Shown here piece after piece: positions 10,163 to 19,490 of a stretch of DNA of 64,000 nt. Under the pieces are notes generated by a model that ran no database searches, was not told the DNA's origin, and saw only the letters and a list, made by a program, of their open reading frames with translations. This stretch comes from Klebsiella oxytoca NBRC 105695 (GTDB lineage Bacteria; Pseudomonadota; Gammaproteobacteria; Enterobacterales; Enterobacteriaceae): the NCBI RefSeq assembly GCF_001598695.1, contig NZ_BCZK01000001.1:558001-622000 (forward strand), written 5' to 3'. A program made the translations under genes and the position numbers. The first letter of the stretch is position 1. The number at the start of each line of letters is the position of its first letter.

Positions 10163-11176
10163 ATGAGTACGATTGAAACGGCGAAAACGCCGCAGACTGC
10201 CCAACAATCCGGATTGCTTCTGGATGTGAAAGATCTCCGCGTCACCTTTGGTACCCCCGATGGCGATGTGACCGCGGTCAACGATCTCAATTTCAATCTG
10301 CGGGCCGGGGAAACCTTAGGCATCGTGGGCGAGTCCGGTTCCGGTAAGTCGCAGACCGCTTTTGCGCTGATGGGCCTGCTGGCGGCAAACGGTCGCATCG
10401 GGGGTTCAGCGACCTTTAACGGTAAGGAGATCCTTAACCTCCCGGAGCGCGAACTGAATAAGCTGCGCGCCGAGCAGATCTCCATGATTTTTCAGGACCC
10501 GATGACCTCGCTCAATCCCTATATGCGGGTAGGCGAGCAACTGATGGAAGTTCTGATGCTGCACAAAGCGCTGAGTAAAGCCGAAGCGTTTGAAGAGTCG
10601 GTGAAAATGCTGGATGCAGTCAAAATGCCGGAAGCGCGCAAGCGGATGAAAATGTACCCACACGAGTTTTCCGGCGGGATGCGCCAGCGCGTGATGATTG
10701 CGATGGCGCTGCTGTGCCGGCCCAAGCTGCTGATCGCCGATGAACCGACCACGGCGCTGGACGTGACCGTACAGGCGCAAATCATGACGCTTCTCAATGA
10801 GCTTAAGCGCGAATTTAATACCGCAATCATCATGATTACCCACGACCTGGGCGTTGTCGCCGGCATCTGCGACAAGGTGCTGGTGATGTATGCCGGGCGT
10901 ACCATGGAGTATGGCGAGGCGCGCGACGTCTTTTACCAACCCTCGCATCCGTATTCCATCGGACTGCTCAACGCAGTACCGAGGCTGGATGCGGAAGGCG
11001 ATGCCCTGCTGACGATTCCCGGTAACCCGCCGAACCTGCTGCGTCTGCCTAAGGGCTGTCCATTCCAGCCGCGTTGCCCGCATGCGATGGAGATTTGCAA
11101 TAGCGCTCCGCCTCTGGAGGAGTTTGCACCTGGCCGCCTGCGCGCCTGCTTTCAACCGGTGGGGGATTTGCTATGA
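10163..11176 (+). CDS. oppD: OppD, oligopeptide ABC transporter ATPase
   Basis: This 337-residue ATP-binding subunit has Walker A GESGSGKSQ, signature SGGMRQRV, Walker B LLIADEPTTALD and the H-loop THDLG. The C-terminal oligopeptide-transporter extension carries the Cys set GCPFQPRCPHAMEIC, which in this family can bind an iron-sulfur cluster. It drives import together with OppF. Its last four bases overlap the oppF start (ATGA), a sign of coupled translation. Confidence 0.97.
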   Translation: MSTIETAKTPQTAQQSGLLLDVKDLRVTFGTPDGDVTAVNDLNFNLRAGETLGIVGESGSGKSQTAFALMGLLAANGRIGGSATFNGKEILNLPERELNKLRAEQISMIFQDPMTSLNPYMRVGEQLMEVLMLHKALSKAEAFEESVKMLDAVKMPEARKRMKMYPHEFSGGMRQRVMIAMALLCRPKLLIADEPTTALDVTVQAQIMTLLNELKREFNTAIIMITHDLGVVAGICDKVLVMYAGRTMEYGEARDVFYQPSHPYSIGLLNAVPRLDAEGDALLTIPGNPPNLLRLPKGCPFQPRCPHAMEICNSAPPLEEFAPGRLRACFQPVGDLL

Positions 11177-12177
11177 ACGCCGTAACGGAACAAAGAAAAG
11201 TCCTGCTCGAAATCGCCGATTTGAAGGTGCACTTTGATATTAAAGATGGAAAACAGTGGTTCTGGCAGCCGTCAAAAACGCTGAAAGCGGTAGATGGCGT
11301 GACGCTGCGTCTGTATGAAGGGGAAACCCTGGGCGTGGTCGGGGAGTCAGGCTGCGGAAAGTCGACGTTTGCGCGCGCGATCATTGGTCTGGTGAAAGCC
11401 ACCGACGGTAAAGTCGCCTGGTTGGGCAAAGATTTACTGGGCATGAAGGCCGAAGAGTGGCGCGACGTGCGTAGCGATATTCAGATGATCTTTCAGGATC
11501 CGCTGGCGTCGCTCAATCCGCGCATGACGATCGGGGAAATTATTGCCGAGCCGCTGCGCACCTATCATCCAAAAATGCCGCGCCAGGAAGTTCGCGACCG
11601 CGTGAAGGCGATGATGATGAAAGTGGGCCTGCTGCCGAACCTGATTAACCGCTATCCGCATGAATTCTCCGGCGGCCAGTGTCAGCGTATCGGTATTGCG
11701 CGCGCGCTAATTCTTGAACCGAAGCTCATTATCTGCGATGAGCCGGTCTCCGCGCTGGACGTGTCGATTCAGGCACAGGTGGTTAACCTGCTGCAGCAGC
11801 TGCAGCGGGAAATGGGGCTGTCGCTGATTTTCATCGCCCACGATTTGGCGGTCGTAAAGCATATTTCCGACCGCGTGCTGGTGATGTATCTTGGTCATGC
11901 CGTGGAGCTGGGCACCTACGATGAGGTGTACCATAATCCGCTGCACCCCTATACCAAAGCGTTGATGTCGGCGGTGCCGGTGCCGGACCCCGATAAGGAA
12001 AAGAATAAAACGATCCAGCTGCTGGAAGGGGAGCTGCCATCGCCGATTAATCCGCCGTCGGGATGCGTATTCCGTACCAGATGCCCCATCGCCGGGCCGG
12101 AGTGCGCAAAAACGCGACCGGTGCTGGAGGGCAGTTTCCGCCATGCGGTTTCCTGCCTGAAGGTAGACCCGTTATAA
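11173..12177 (+). CDS. oppF: OppF, oligopeptide ABC transporter ATPase
   Basis: This 334-residue partner ATPase of OppD has Walker A GESGCGKST, signature SGGQCQRIGIARAL, Walker B IICDEPVSALD and the C-terminal extension with GCVFRTRCPIAGPEC. The start overlaps the oppD stop. It is the last gene of the importer operon. A terminator follows immediately, so the downstream channel gene is a separate unit. Confidence 0.97.
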   Translation: MNAVTEQRKVLLEIADLKVHFDIKDGKQWFWQPSKTLKAVDGVTLRLYEGETLGVVGESGCGKSTFARAIIGLVKATDGKVAWLGKDLLGMKAEEWRDVRSDIQMIFQDPLASLNPRMTIGEIIAEPLRTYHPKMPRQEVRDRVKAMMMKVGLLPNLINRYPHEFSGGQCQRIGIARALILEPKLIICDEPVSALDVSIQAQVVNLLQQLQREMGLSLIFIAHDLAVVKHISDRVLVMYLGHAVELGTYDEVYHNPLHPYTKALMSAVPVPDPDKEKNKTIQLLEGELPSPINPPSGCVFRTRCPIAGPECAKTRPVLEGSFRHAVSCLKVDPL

Positions 12178-12181
12178 TCTC

Positions 12182-12209
12182 TGGGGCTGACGTAAGTCAG
12201 CCCTTTTAT
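12182..12209 (+). terminator. oppABCDF operon terminator
   Basis: GGGCTGAC-gtaa-GTCAGCCC followed by TTTTATT lies a few bases after the oppF stop. Confidence 0.85.
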
Positions 12210-12222
12210 TAGCGAGGTTTAC

Positions 12223-13059
12223 GTGGCTTTTCATATTCATGCCGCTCGTCTGCGGCTGTATCATTTACTCTTCGATCAAAATCGCCGTTCCGGTCGTCAT
12301 TTTGAGGGACTTTGCGGCATATTTGCCCTGCTCAGCGTGCTGGTGATATTTATCGAGTCCGGGCTCGGTACGCAATATCATCTGACATTAGACGAATGGC
12401 ATATTTTCGTCTGGCTCGAACTTATCGTCACGGCGGTTTTTACTTTTGAGTATTTTCTGCGCATTATCAGCTGGCCGAATCCGCTAAAGTATATTTTCAG
12501 CTTCTGGGGAATTATTGACCTGGCCACCATTTTACCGCTTTATGTTATGTGGCTATGGCCCGAGATCAGTATTGAGTACGTGTTTGCCTGGCGGGCGATG
12601 CGCGCCATCCGGGCATTGCGCATCCTTAAGCTACTGCGCTTTATGCCGTCGCTGAATATTTTCTGGTCCGCAATCGTCAGCGCACGCCACCAGCTGATCC
12701 TGTTCTATTCTTTTATTGCCATTGTGATGGTGATCTTTGGCTCCCTGATGTATCTGGTTGAGGGGCCGCGATACGGTTTTACTACGCTAAATGCGTCGGT
12801 TTACTGGGCGATAGTGACGATAACTACGGTAGGGTATGGCGATATTACGCCGCATACGCCGCTGGGGCGCATTTTGGCATCCATACTTATCTTAATTGGC
12901 TACTCGATTATTGCGATCCCTACCGGCTTAATTACCAGCCATATGACCGCCGCCTTTCAGAATCGCCGCACGCAGCGCCAGTGTCCGCACTGTCAGCATC
13001 ACGCTCATGAAAAAGGTGCTCGCTACTGCAATGCTTGCGGCAGCGAACTGCCGGAATAA
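12223..13059 (+). CDS. Kv-type voltage-gated potassium channel with C-terminal zinc ribbon
   Basis: This is a 278-residue protein with six membrane segments. The fourth (about 124-142) carries regularly spaced arginines (RAMRAIRALRILKLLR), as in a voltage sensor. The pore loop holds the K+ selectivity filter TTVGYGD at about 203-209, followed by S6. After the pore comes a short tail with CPHC and CNAC, a likely zinc ribbon, instead of the RCK domain of E. coli Kch. GTG at 12223 follows GCGAGG at a proper distance. It sits between oppF and yciU, where E. coli has no gene. The substrate follows from the filter; the physiological role is unknown. Confidence 0.85.
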   Translation: MAFHIHAARLRLYHLLFDQNRRSGRHFEGLCGIFALLSVLVIFIESGLGTQYHLTLDEWHIFVWLELIVTAVFTFEYFLRIISWPNPLKYIFSFWGIIDLATILPLYVMWLWPEISIEYVFAWRAMRAIRALRILKLLRFMPSLNIFWSAIVSARHQLILFYSFIAIVMVIFGSLMYLVEGPRYGFTTLNASVYWAIVTITTVGYGDITPHTPLGRILASILILIGYSIIAIPTGLITSHMTAAFQNRRTQRQCPHCQHHAHEKGARYCNACGSELPE

Positions 13060-13066
13060 ATAAAAA

Positions 13067-13096
13067 AGCCTGCGCTGATTCACTCAGGCAGGCTTC
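13067..13096. terminator. bidirectional terminator between channel gene and yciU
   Basis: AAGCCTGC and GCAGGCTT form a stem with an A run on the left and a T-rich run on the right. It serves two convergent genes. Confidence 0.75.
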
Positions 13097-13128
13097 TTCT
13101 TTTATTAGCTATTTGCTTAAGAAAGAGC

Positions 13129-13470
<342 letters not shown>

Positions 13471-13492
13471 TTAAACATCTGATTGGCACGTT

Positions 13493-14953
13493 TTACAGCA
13501 ACGGACTGAAGAAGTAAAACAGTCGCTCGGCGATCCGTTGCCACAGCGGACGTTTTAACCACAGCCTGGCGTCCAGCAGGCGCGAGCGGGAAATATAATC
13601 ATCCTGCACCGCGGCCAGATCGCTGCCGAAACCGGCATCGTCAATCACCAGCGTGATCTCGAAGTTAAGCCACAGGCTACGCATATCGAGGTTAACGGTA
13701 CCCACGAGGCTAAGTTCGCCATCAACCAGCACGCTCTTGGTATGCAGCAGACCGCCTTCAAACTGATAGATTTTCACCCCGGCAGCCAGCAGCTCGGTAA
13801 AGAAAGCGCGGCTGGCCCAGCCGACCAGCAGCGAGTCGTTCTTGCGCGGCAAAATAATGCTGACGTCAACGCCGCGCTGGGCGGCAGTGCAGATGGCGTG
13901 CAGTAGATCGTCGCTGGGCACAAAATAAGGTGTCGTCATGATCAAATGCTCTTTGGCTGCATAGGCGGCAGTCAGCAGAGCCTGATGGATCAGGTCTTCC
14001 GGGAATCCCGGGCCCGAGGCAATGGTGTGAATCGTATGCCCGCTGGCCTCTTCAAACGGCATAATGTTCGCGTCCGGCGGCGGGGGCAAAATACGTTTTC
14101 CGGTTTCAATCTCCCAGTCGCAGGAGTAGACAATGCCCATGGCTGTCGCGACCGGACCTTCCATTCGCGCCATCAGATCGATCCACTGGCCTACGCCGGA
14201 GTCCTGCTTAAAGAAACGCGGATCGACCAGATTCATACTGCCGGTATAGGCAATATAGTTATCGATCATGACCATTTTGCGGTGCTGACGCAGGTCCATG
14301 CGGCGCAGGAAGACGCGCATCAGGTTTACCTTCAGCGCTTCGACGACTTCAATGCCGGCATTACGCATCATGGCGGCCCAGGGGCTGCGGAAGAAAGCCA
14401 CGCTCCCCGCGGAGTCCAGCATCAGCCGGCAGTGCACGCCGCGCCGCGCCGCCGCCATTAATGACTCTGCGACTTTATCGGCCATGCCACCGGGCTGCCA
14501 GATATAGAACACCATCTCGATATTATGACGAGCGAGCTGAATATCGCGAATCAGCGCCTGCATGACGTCATCGGATTCGGTAAGCAGCTGTAGCTGGTTG
14601 CCTTTAACGCCACCAATTCCCTGACGACGTTCGCAGAGCTTGAACAAGGATTCTGCGACCGGGCTATTATCTTCGGCAAAGATATGCTTGCAGGCCTTAA
14701 GATCCTTCAACCACTTAGCCGTCGATGGCCACATGGCCCGCGCGCGCTCGGCGCGACGTTTACCCAGATGCAGTTCACCAAATGAGAGATAGGCGATAAT
14801 TCCTACCAGCGGAAGGATATAAATGATCAGCAGCCACGCCATCGCTGACGGTACCGCGCGTCTTTTCATTAATATCCGTAATGTTACACCGGCGATAAGT
14901 AGCCAGTAACCGAGTATAACCAGCCAGTTCACCACCGTGTAAAAGGTTGTCAT
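13493..14953 (-). CDS. clsA: ClsA, cardiolipin synthase A
   Basis: This inner-membrane enzyme joins two phosphatidylglycerol molecules into cardiolipin and glycerol. The 486-residue product has two N-terminal membrane helices (about 5-25 and 38-58) and two phospholipase D-type HKD motifs, HRKMVMID and HTKSVLVD, one per catalytic half. The length matches E. coli ClsA. It is read leftward ahead of yciU and divergent from yciY. Confidence 0.97.
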   Translation of the reverse strand: MTTFYTVVNWLVILGYWLLIAGVTLRILMKRRAVPSAMAWLLIIYILPLVGIIAYLSFGELHLGKRRAERARAMWPSTAKWLKDLKACKHIFAEDNSPVAESLFKLCERRQGIGGVKGNQLQLLTESDDVMQALIRDIQLARHNIEMVFYIWQPGGMADKVAESLMAAARRGVHCRLMLDSAGSVAFFRSPWAAMMRNAGIEVVEALKVNLMRVFLRRMDLRQHRKMVMIDNYIAYTGSMNLVDPRFFKQDSGVGQWIDLMARMEGPVATAMGIVYSCDWEIETGKRILPPPPDANIMPFEEASGHTIHTIASGPGFPEDLIHQALLTAAYAAKEHLIMTTPYFVPSDDLLHAICTAAQRGVDVSIILPRKNDSLLVGWASRAFFTELLAAGVKIYQFEGGLLHTKSVLVDGELSLVGTVNLDMRSLWLNFEITLVIDDAGFGSDLAAVQDDYISRSRLLDARLWLKRPLWQRIAERLFYFFSPLL

Positions 14954-15096
14954 AGATGAAAAATCCTTTTGAATGACTTGATGACATGAGTTTACGCATC
15001 AGCATCCATCTGGCAAATAAAAACGCAGCGAAAGCGTTGGTTAGCCCGATTCATCGGTCTATAATGCAGGCTGTTTTCACTCGTAGAGTAGTTGCA

Positions 15097-15270
15097 ATGA
15101 AGCGTAGTAGAACGGAAGTAGGGCGCTGGCGCATGCTTAGACAGGTGAGTCGCCGTAAAGCACGCTGGCTGGAAGGCCAATCGCGTCGCAATATGCGCAT
15201 CCTCTCCATCAGAAAGGAGCTGGTTAAACGGCAACGTCACTCTCTGCTGTTCACCTTCTCTGAGTTTTGA
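15097..15270 (+). CDS. yciY: YciY, small basic conserved protein
   Basis: This 57-residue, strongly basic peptide beginning MKRSRTEVGRWRM is clearly the enterobacterial YciY, of unknown function. I chose the ATG at 15097 from the family start; a longer frame from 14986 overlaps the clsA promoter and is not conserved. A hairpin terminator follows. It is divergent from clsA as in E. coli. Confidence 0.9.
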   Translation: MKRSRTEVGRWRMLRQVSRRKARWLEGQSRRNMRILSIRKELVKRQRHSLLFTFSEF

Positions 15271-15284
15271 GAGTCGAAACAAAA

Positions 15285-15310
15285 GGCACCGTTCGCGGTG
15301 CCTCTGTTTT
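15285..15310 (+). terminator. yciY terminator
   Basis: GGCACC-gttcgc-GGTGCC followed by a T-rich stretch, 14 bases after the yciY stop. Confidence 0.7.
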
Positions 15311-15561
15311 ATCCGCGTTTCGTTGTGAGCATACTCTTATATTGACACCCTCTTTCTTTAGCCAGCGAAACCCTTTTTCGCACCGGATCCTGCGTTATTG
15401 TTTGCATTAGCCGAATGCTGGCAGGAAGGCTCATCGCCACAACACCTTTTCCCGGCTCATAAGGCTGGCTCAACGCGTATAAACGCAAAAAACGGGAAGT
15501 ACCATGCATCAACACATGCTACTTATAATGTCCGTAAGGCTTCTATTATTGAGAGGTATCT

Positions 15562-16662
15562 ATGAGTCAACTTTTTAGTCCGGTGCGAATCGGTAAGCTG
15601 GAACTTGAGAATCGCATTGTCATTGCTCCAATGTGTCAGTATTCCGCCGACAATGGCAAGGCGACGGCATGGCATCGTATCCATCTTGGACAACTGGCTT
15701 TTTCCGGCGCAGGTTTACTGATTATCGAAGCCAGCGCTGTCGAGCCAGCAGGGCGAATCACCCCGGCTGATATGGGCTTATGGGATGACGAAACGGAAGC
15801 CGCATTACACGCCGTACTGAAAGATATACGCCAGTACTCTTCAATCCCCATCGGCATCCAACTGGGCCATGCCGGAAGAAAAGCATCTTCCGCAGCCCCC
15901 TGGCTGGGGGGACAACAGCTGGCACATGATGCTGGCGGGTGGGACGCGGTTGCGCCATCAGCGCTGGCCTATGGCGAGGGCGATCGTCCTCCGGTTGAGC
16001 TTACTCAGGACCAGATGAAACGCATCAAGCAGGCATTCGCAGACAGCGCCAGACGCGCTGAGCGGATGGGTATCGAGTTGATTGAAATGCATGCTGCTCA
16101 TGGTTACCTGCTTCATCAGTTCCTTTCTCCGCTCAGTAACCAGCGCACCGACGAGTATGGCGGGTCTCTGGAGAACCGCTTGCGTTTCCCGCTCGAAGTC
16201 TTTCAGGCCATTCGCGAGGCTGTCGGTCAGGACATCGCGGTGGGAGTGCGACTTTCTGCGACCGATTGGGTTGATGGCGGCTGGGATAATGCACAATCAA
16301 TTCTCTTCAGCCAGAAGCTTGAGGCTCTCGGCTGCGACTATATTCATGTTTCCAGCGGTGGATTGTCGCCTCATCAGGCGATTCAGGTTGGCCCGGGCTA
16401 TCAGCTGCCGTTCGCCCGTGAAATCCGGGAGAGGGTGAATATCCCGGTGATTGGGGTGGGCTTAGTGACGGAACCCCAGCAGGCGGAAGATGCGTTAAGC
16501 CATGGCGACGCCGATCTCATCGCCATTGCCCGCGCGGCGCTCTACAATCCGCACTGGCCCTGGCAGGCAGCTGCCGCTCTGGGAGCCCATGTGAGCGTTC
16601 CGCCACAATATCTTCGCTCGGAACCACATTGTCTCAAAGGCACGCTGCACTCCAATAGCTAA
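15562..16662 (+). CDS. Old Yellow Enzyme family NAD(P)H:flavin oxidoreductase (YqjM/NamA-like)
   Basis: This is a 366-residue FMN-dependent ene-reductase with a TIM-barrel fold. It begins LFSPVRIGKLELENRIVIAPMCQYSA, where the Cys in MCQYSA is the redox-tuning residue of the YqjM class. GHAGRK and HAAHGYLLHQFLSPLSN hold the His pair that binds the substrate carbonyl. RTDEYGGSLENR is the family signature. Such enzymes reduce activated alkenes and some xenobiotics. It occupies the place where E. coli carries kch and is probably monocistronic, with a TATAAT-like box near 15520. Confidence 0.92.
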   Translation: MSQLFSPVRIGKLELENRIVIAPMCQYSADNGKATAWHRIHLGQLAFSGAGLLIIEASAVEPAGRITPADMGLWDDETEAALHAVLKDIRQYSSIPIGIQLGHAGRKASSAAPWLGGQQLAHDAGGWDAVAPSALAYGEGDRPPVELTQDQMKRIKQAFADSARRAERMGIELIEMHAAHGYLLHQFLSPLSNQRTDEYGGSLENRLRFPLEVFQAIREAVGQDIAVGVRLSATDWVDGGWDNAQSILFSQKLEALGCDYIHVSSGGLSPHQAIQVGPGYQLPFAREIRERVNIPVIGVGLVTEPQQAEDALSHGDADLIAIARAALYNPHWPWQAAAALGAHVSVPPQYLRSEPHCLKGTLHSNS

Positions 16663-16868
16663 TCAACAACAGCAAGTCGGCGGTGCTGATGCGCCGCCGG
16701 CAACGGTTATCATCATGACGTTGCTTACAGCGACTGCTGGAATCGAGAAGGTGAAGGGAAATAAGGATGGCGACCATTGCGTACTCGCGGACACGGAAGC
16801 GTCCTCTCATGAACGATCGCCATAGATAAAACTTTTAACGCACTCTTATTGCTTAAAAATTTTAGATT

Positions 16869-17165
16869 CTAAAAGACTTTCTTATACGGTTTGACCGACA
16901 CTTTCTGATAAACCCCTGCGGCAATATAGGGATCGTCATTGGCCCATGATTGCGCCGCTTCCAGTGATTCAAATTCCGCAATGACCGTTGAGCCGGTAAA
17001 GCCCGCCGCGCCGGGTTCATTACTGTCTACGGCAGGCATTGGGCCTGCGGTCAGTAAACGACCTTCATCATGTAATAATTGCAAACGCGCCAGGTGGGCG
17101 GGACGTACCGACGTCCGTTTTTCCAGAGAGTCGGCGATATCTTCAGCGTAGATAACGTAAAGCAC
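16869..17165 (-). CDS. yciI: YciI, small YCII-superfamily protein
   Basis: This 98-residue dimeric ferredoxin-like protein carries the YCII signature RPAHLARL with the conserved His and a conserved Asp in AVDSN. The biochemical role is unknown. I chose GTG at 17165, preceded by AGGAG at seven bases, because the product then starts VLYVIYAED and has the E. coli length. It is divergent from tonB, as in E. coli. Confidence 0.95.
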   Translation of the reverse strand: MLYVIYAEDIADSLEKRTSVRPAHLARLQLLHDEGRLLTAGPMPAVDSNEPGAAGFTGSTVIAEFESLEAAQSWANDDPYIAAGVYQKVSVKPYKKVF

Positions 17166-17317
17166 GGCATGGCTCCTTATCAATAAATTGGCGAATCACG
17201 TTAAGTGAAACCGTCGTTGACTGCAATGCAAAGATGCTGACGATCCTCAGAATGCCATGCTCCGGAGGCTTTTTGTCAGAAAACAGGGCAAATTTTGATA
17301 CAAGCCAACAACCCTAG

Positions 17318-17342
17318 TTGAATATGATTGCTATTTGCATTT
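17318..17342 (+). promoter_or_regulatory. Fur box/promoter of tonB
   Basis: GAATATGATTGCTATTTGCA, 35 bases before the tonB start, resembles the Fur-regulated tonB promoter of E. coli in both sequence and position. Iron repression of tonB is therefore likely. This is assigned by recalled similarity. Confidence 0.6.
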
Positions 17343-17376
17343 AAAATCGGGACATCATTTTTCAACAGAAACGACT

Positions 17377-18114
17377 ATGAGCGCAATGACCTTTGATTTA
17401 CCTCGCCGCTTTCCGTGGCCTACGCTACTGTCCGTGGTTATCCACGGCGGTGTTGTCGCGGCGTTGCTCTATACTTCGGTACATCAGGTTATTGAACGGC
17501 CTTCGCCATCGCAACCCATTGAGATCACTATGGTAGCCCCGGCAGATCTGGAACCGCCTCAGGCGGCGCAGCCGGTCGTAGAACCCGTTGTTGAACCGGA
17601 ACCCGAGCCTGAGCCGGAAGCGCTTCCGGAACCGCCAAAAGAGGCGCCGGTGGTTATCCATAAACCGAAGCCTAAACCGAAGCCAAAGCCTAAACCAAAG
17701 CCGGAAAAAAAAGTTGAGCAACCGAAGCGGGATGTAAAACCGGCGGAGACGCGCCCGGCCTCGCCTTTTGAAAATGCAAATACGGCGCCAGCGCGTACCG
17801 CGCCGAGCACTTCAACCGCTACCGCTAAACCAACCGTCACGGCGCCTTCGGGACCGCGGGCGTTAAGCCGCGGAGAGCCGACCTATCCGGCACGTGCCCA
17901 GGCGCTGCGGATTGAAGGAAGCGTACGGGTTAAGTTTGACGTGACAGCGGATGGGCGCGTGGATAACGTGCAGATCCTTTCGGCCCAGCCAGCCAATATG
18001 TTTGAACGTGAAGTGAAAAGCGCCTTACGCAAATGGCGCTATGAGCCGGGTAAACCGGGGACCGGTATTACCATGACTATTCAGTTCCGCATGAAAGGCG
18101 TTCAAATTAACTAA
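17377..18114 (+). CDS. tonB: TonB, periplasm-spanning energy transducer
   Basis: TonB passes proton-motive force from ExbBD to outer-membrane receptors. The 245-residue product has an N-terminal membrane anchor (about 12-32, with the SxxxH motif as SVVIHG). A rigid proline-rich spacer follows, with Glu-Pro then Lys-Pro repeats (about 55-120). The C-terminal TonB domain has YPARAQ, GSVRVKFDV and RKWRYEPG. I took the ATG at 17377, as in the family. A Fur box lies upstream and a shared terminator downstream. Confidence 0.97.
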   Translation: MSAMTFDLPRRFPWPTLLSVVIHGGVVAALLYTSVHQVIERPSPSQPIEITMVAPADLEPPQAAQPVVEPVVEPEPEPEPEALPEPPKEAPVVIHKPKPKPKPKPKPKPEKKVEQPKRDVKPAETRPASPFENANTAPARTAPSTSTATAKPTVTAPSGPRALSRGEPTYPARAQALRIEGSVRVKFDVTADGRVDNVQILSAQPANMFEREVKSALRKWRYEPGKPGTGITMTIQFRMKGVQIN

Positions 18115-18125
18115 CCCGCAGAAAC

Positions 18126-18147
18126 AAGGCCCCTTACGGGGCCTTTT
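18126..18147. terminator. tonB/yniA convergent terminator
   Basis: AAGGCCCC-ttac-GGGGCCTT with T and A runs on either side lies between two convergent genes and overlaps the yniA 3' end. Confidence 0.75.
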
Positions 18148-19006
18148 CCATTAAGACGTCATCAAGCGCTTTTTGCGCCGTCACCAGGTGCTGGCCGCCA
18201 AACAGGATAGCCCGATTCAGCAGCGTATAGAGCTGGTAAATTGGCTGCCGCTCGAGAAAACCGGACGGCAGCGGCGAAACGGATTGATAGCCATCGTAGA
18301 TTTGCGGCGGCTGTTCCGGATGCAGCGGCAGCATCGCCAGATCGCACTCGCGATCGCCCCAGTAGCAGGCCGGGTCGAAAATGTATGGCCCGTCAGGCCC
18401 GAGCGCGCAGTTACCGGACCATAAATCGCCGTGAAGCAGCGACGGCTGCGGTTGATGATTGCTCAACCGCTGCTGGACGGTATCGACAAGACTATCGATA
18501 TCGCCAAAATGCAGACCTTTCTCGGCGGCCAGCTCCAGCTGCCAGCCTATGCGTTGTTCGGCGAAGAACGTAGACCAGCGACGTTGCCAGGCGTTCGGCT
18601 GAGGCGTTGTGGAAAGATCGTTGTCAAAATCCAGACCAAACTGCGGTTGGTCGCTCCATTGGTGTAAATGGGCGATTTGCTGGCCTAACAGGAAAGCGCT
18701 GTGCGCATCCAGCGGGCGAGGAGGGAGGTATTCCATCACCAGAAAGCTGTAATCCCGGTCGCTGCCTACGGCAAAAACCTGCGGTACGTTCACGGTTTTG
18801 CTGCGTGACAGTAGCTCAAGCTGGTCTGCCTCGGCCGTGAAGATGGGTAAAAGCTCACGTTCGTCGCACTTTACGAAGTAATCCCGGCCGCCGAAGCGTA
18901 AATGCCAGGCCGCGTGGATCTCGCCGCCGGGTAGTTCGTTGCGCAGTTCGATTTCAGCTGCTTCGGTATGCAAATCGCTTAATAATTTGCCGATCGCTTG
19001 CCACAT
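18134..19006 (-). CDS. yniA: YniA, fructosamine kinase-family protein
   Basis: This 290-residue protein has an aminoglycoside-phosphotransferase-like kinase fold. The catalytic loop HGDLWSGN and the metal-binding FDPACYWGDRECDLA are intact. The family phosphorylates protein- or sugar-bound ketosamines and repairs glycation; the E. coli substrate is not firmly known. I chose the ATG at 19006 (MWQAIGKLL), with GGGGAGA upstream, rather than the longer frame from 19030. In E. coli it lies beside ydiZ and pfkB, as here, but far from tonB. Confidence 0.93.
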   Translation of the reverse strand: MWQAIGKLLSDLHTEAAEIELRNELPGGEIHAAWHLRFGGRDYFVKCDERELLPIFTAEADQLELLSRSKTVNVPQVFAVGSDRDYSFLVMEYLPPRPLDAHSAFLLGQQIAHLHQWSDQPQFGLDFDNDLSTTPQPNAWQRRWSTFFAEQRIGWQLELAAEKGLHFGDIDSLVDTVQQRLSNHQPQPSLLHGDLWSGNCALGPDGPYIFDPACYWGDRECDLAMLPLHPEQPPQIYDGYQSVSPLPSGFLERQPIYQLYTLLNRAILFGGQHLVTAQKALDDVLMEKAP

Positions 19007-19112
19007 GCCGTCTCTCCCCATGTTTGCCAACTTTTCATAAGGTTAGCGCATAACCCAGGCGCAAAATTCGAACTGACGCACAACTGAACGTTTTCTGTCG
19101 CGTCAATCGCAC

Positions 19113-19397
19113 TTATTGAGCTTTTAACCACTCGCTGAATGTGGCAACGGTAACGTCGACGGTTCTTCCCAGCGCAGTTTCGGCTAAACCCGCGCTCAAG
19201 GCTTTGACCTCTTCGGCATTCTGCATGGAAAGCAGACCAAAAACGTTGGTTCCCAACTCGTGGGGGTTGCCTTCATCATCGTTTAAAACCAGGGTAAATC
19301 CGGCGCGAGTCAGGTGATTACTAAGCTCATTAATTTCCGTTAACGTCTCTTCGTGAAAACGAACCGTGACCACCCAGGCAGTAATTTCGCTACTCAT
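19113..19397 (-). CDS. ydiZ: YdiZ, conserved hypothetical protein
   Basis: This 94-residue cytoplasmic protein is recognised as YdiZ from its place between yniA and pfkB and from its length. It has no known function and I see no catalytic motif. It appears to be an alpha/beta protein. It is read leftward between pfkB and yniA. Confidence 0.8.
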   Translation of the reverse strand: MSSEITAWVVTVRFHEETLTEINELSNHLTRAGFTLVLNDDEGNPHELGTNVFGLLSMQNAEEVKALSAGLAETALGRTVDVTVATFSEWLKAQ

Positions 19398-19490
19398 TTT
19401 TCACCCCATTGTTATCCATGGCTTTTTTAGCATAGACCATCCTGTTGATTTGGCGACTCCCCCTGTAAAGACAGAGGGAGTGAGGCGTAA

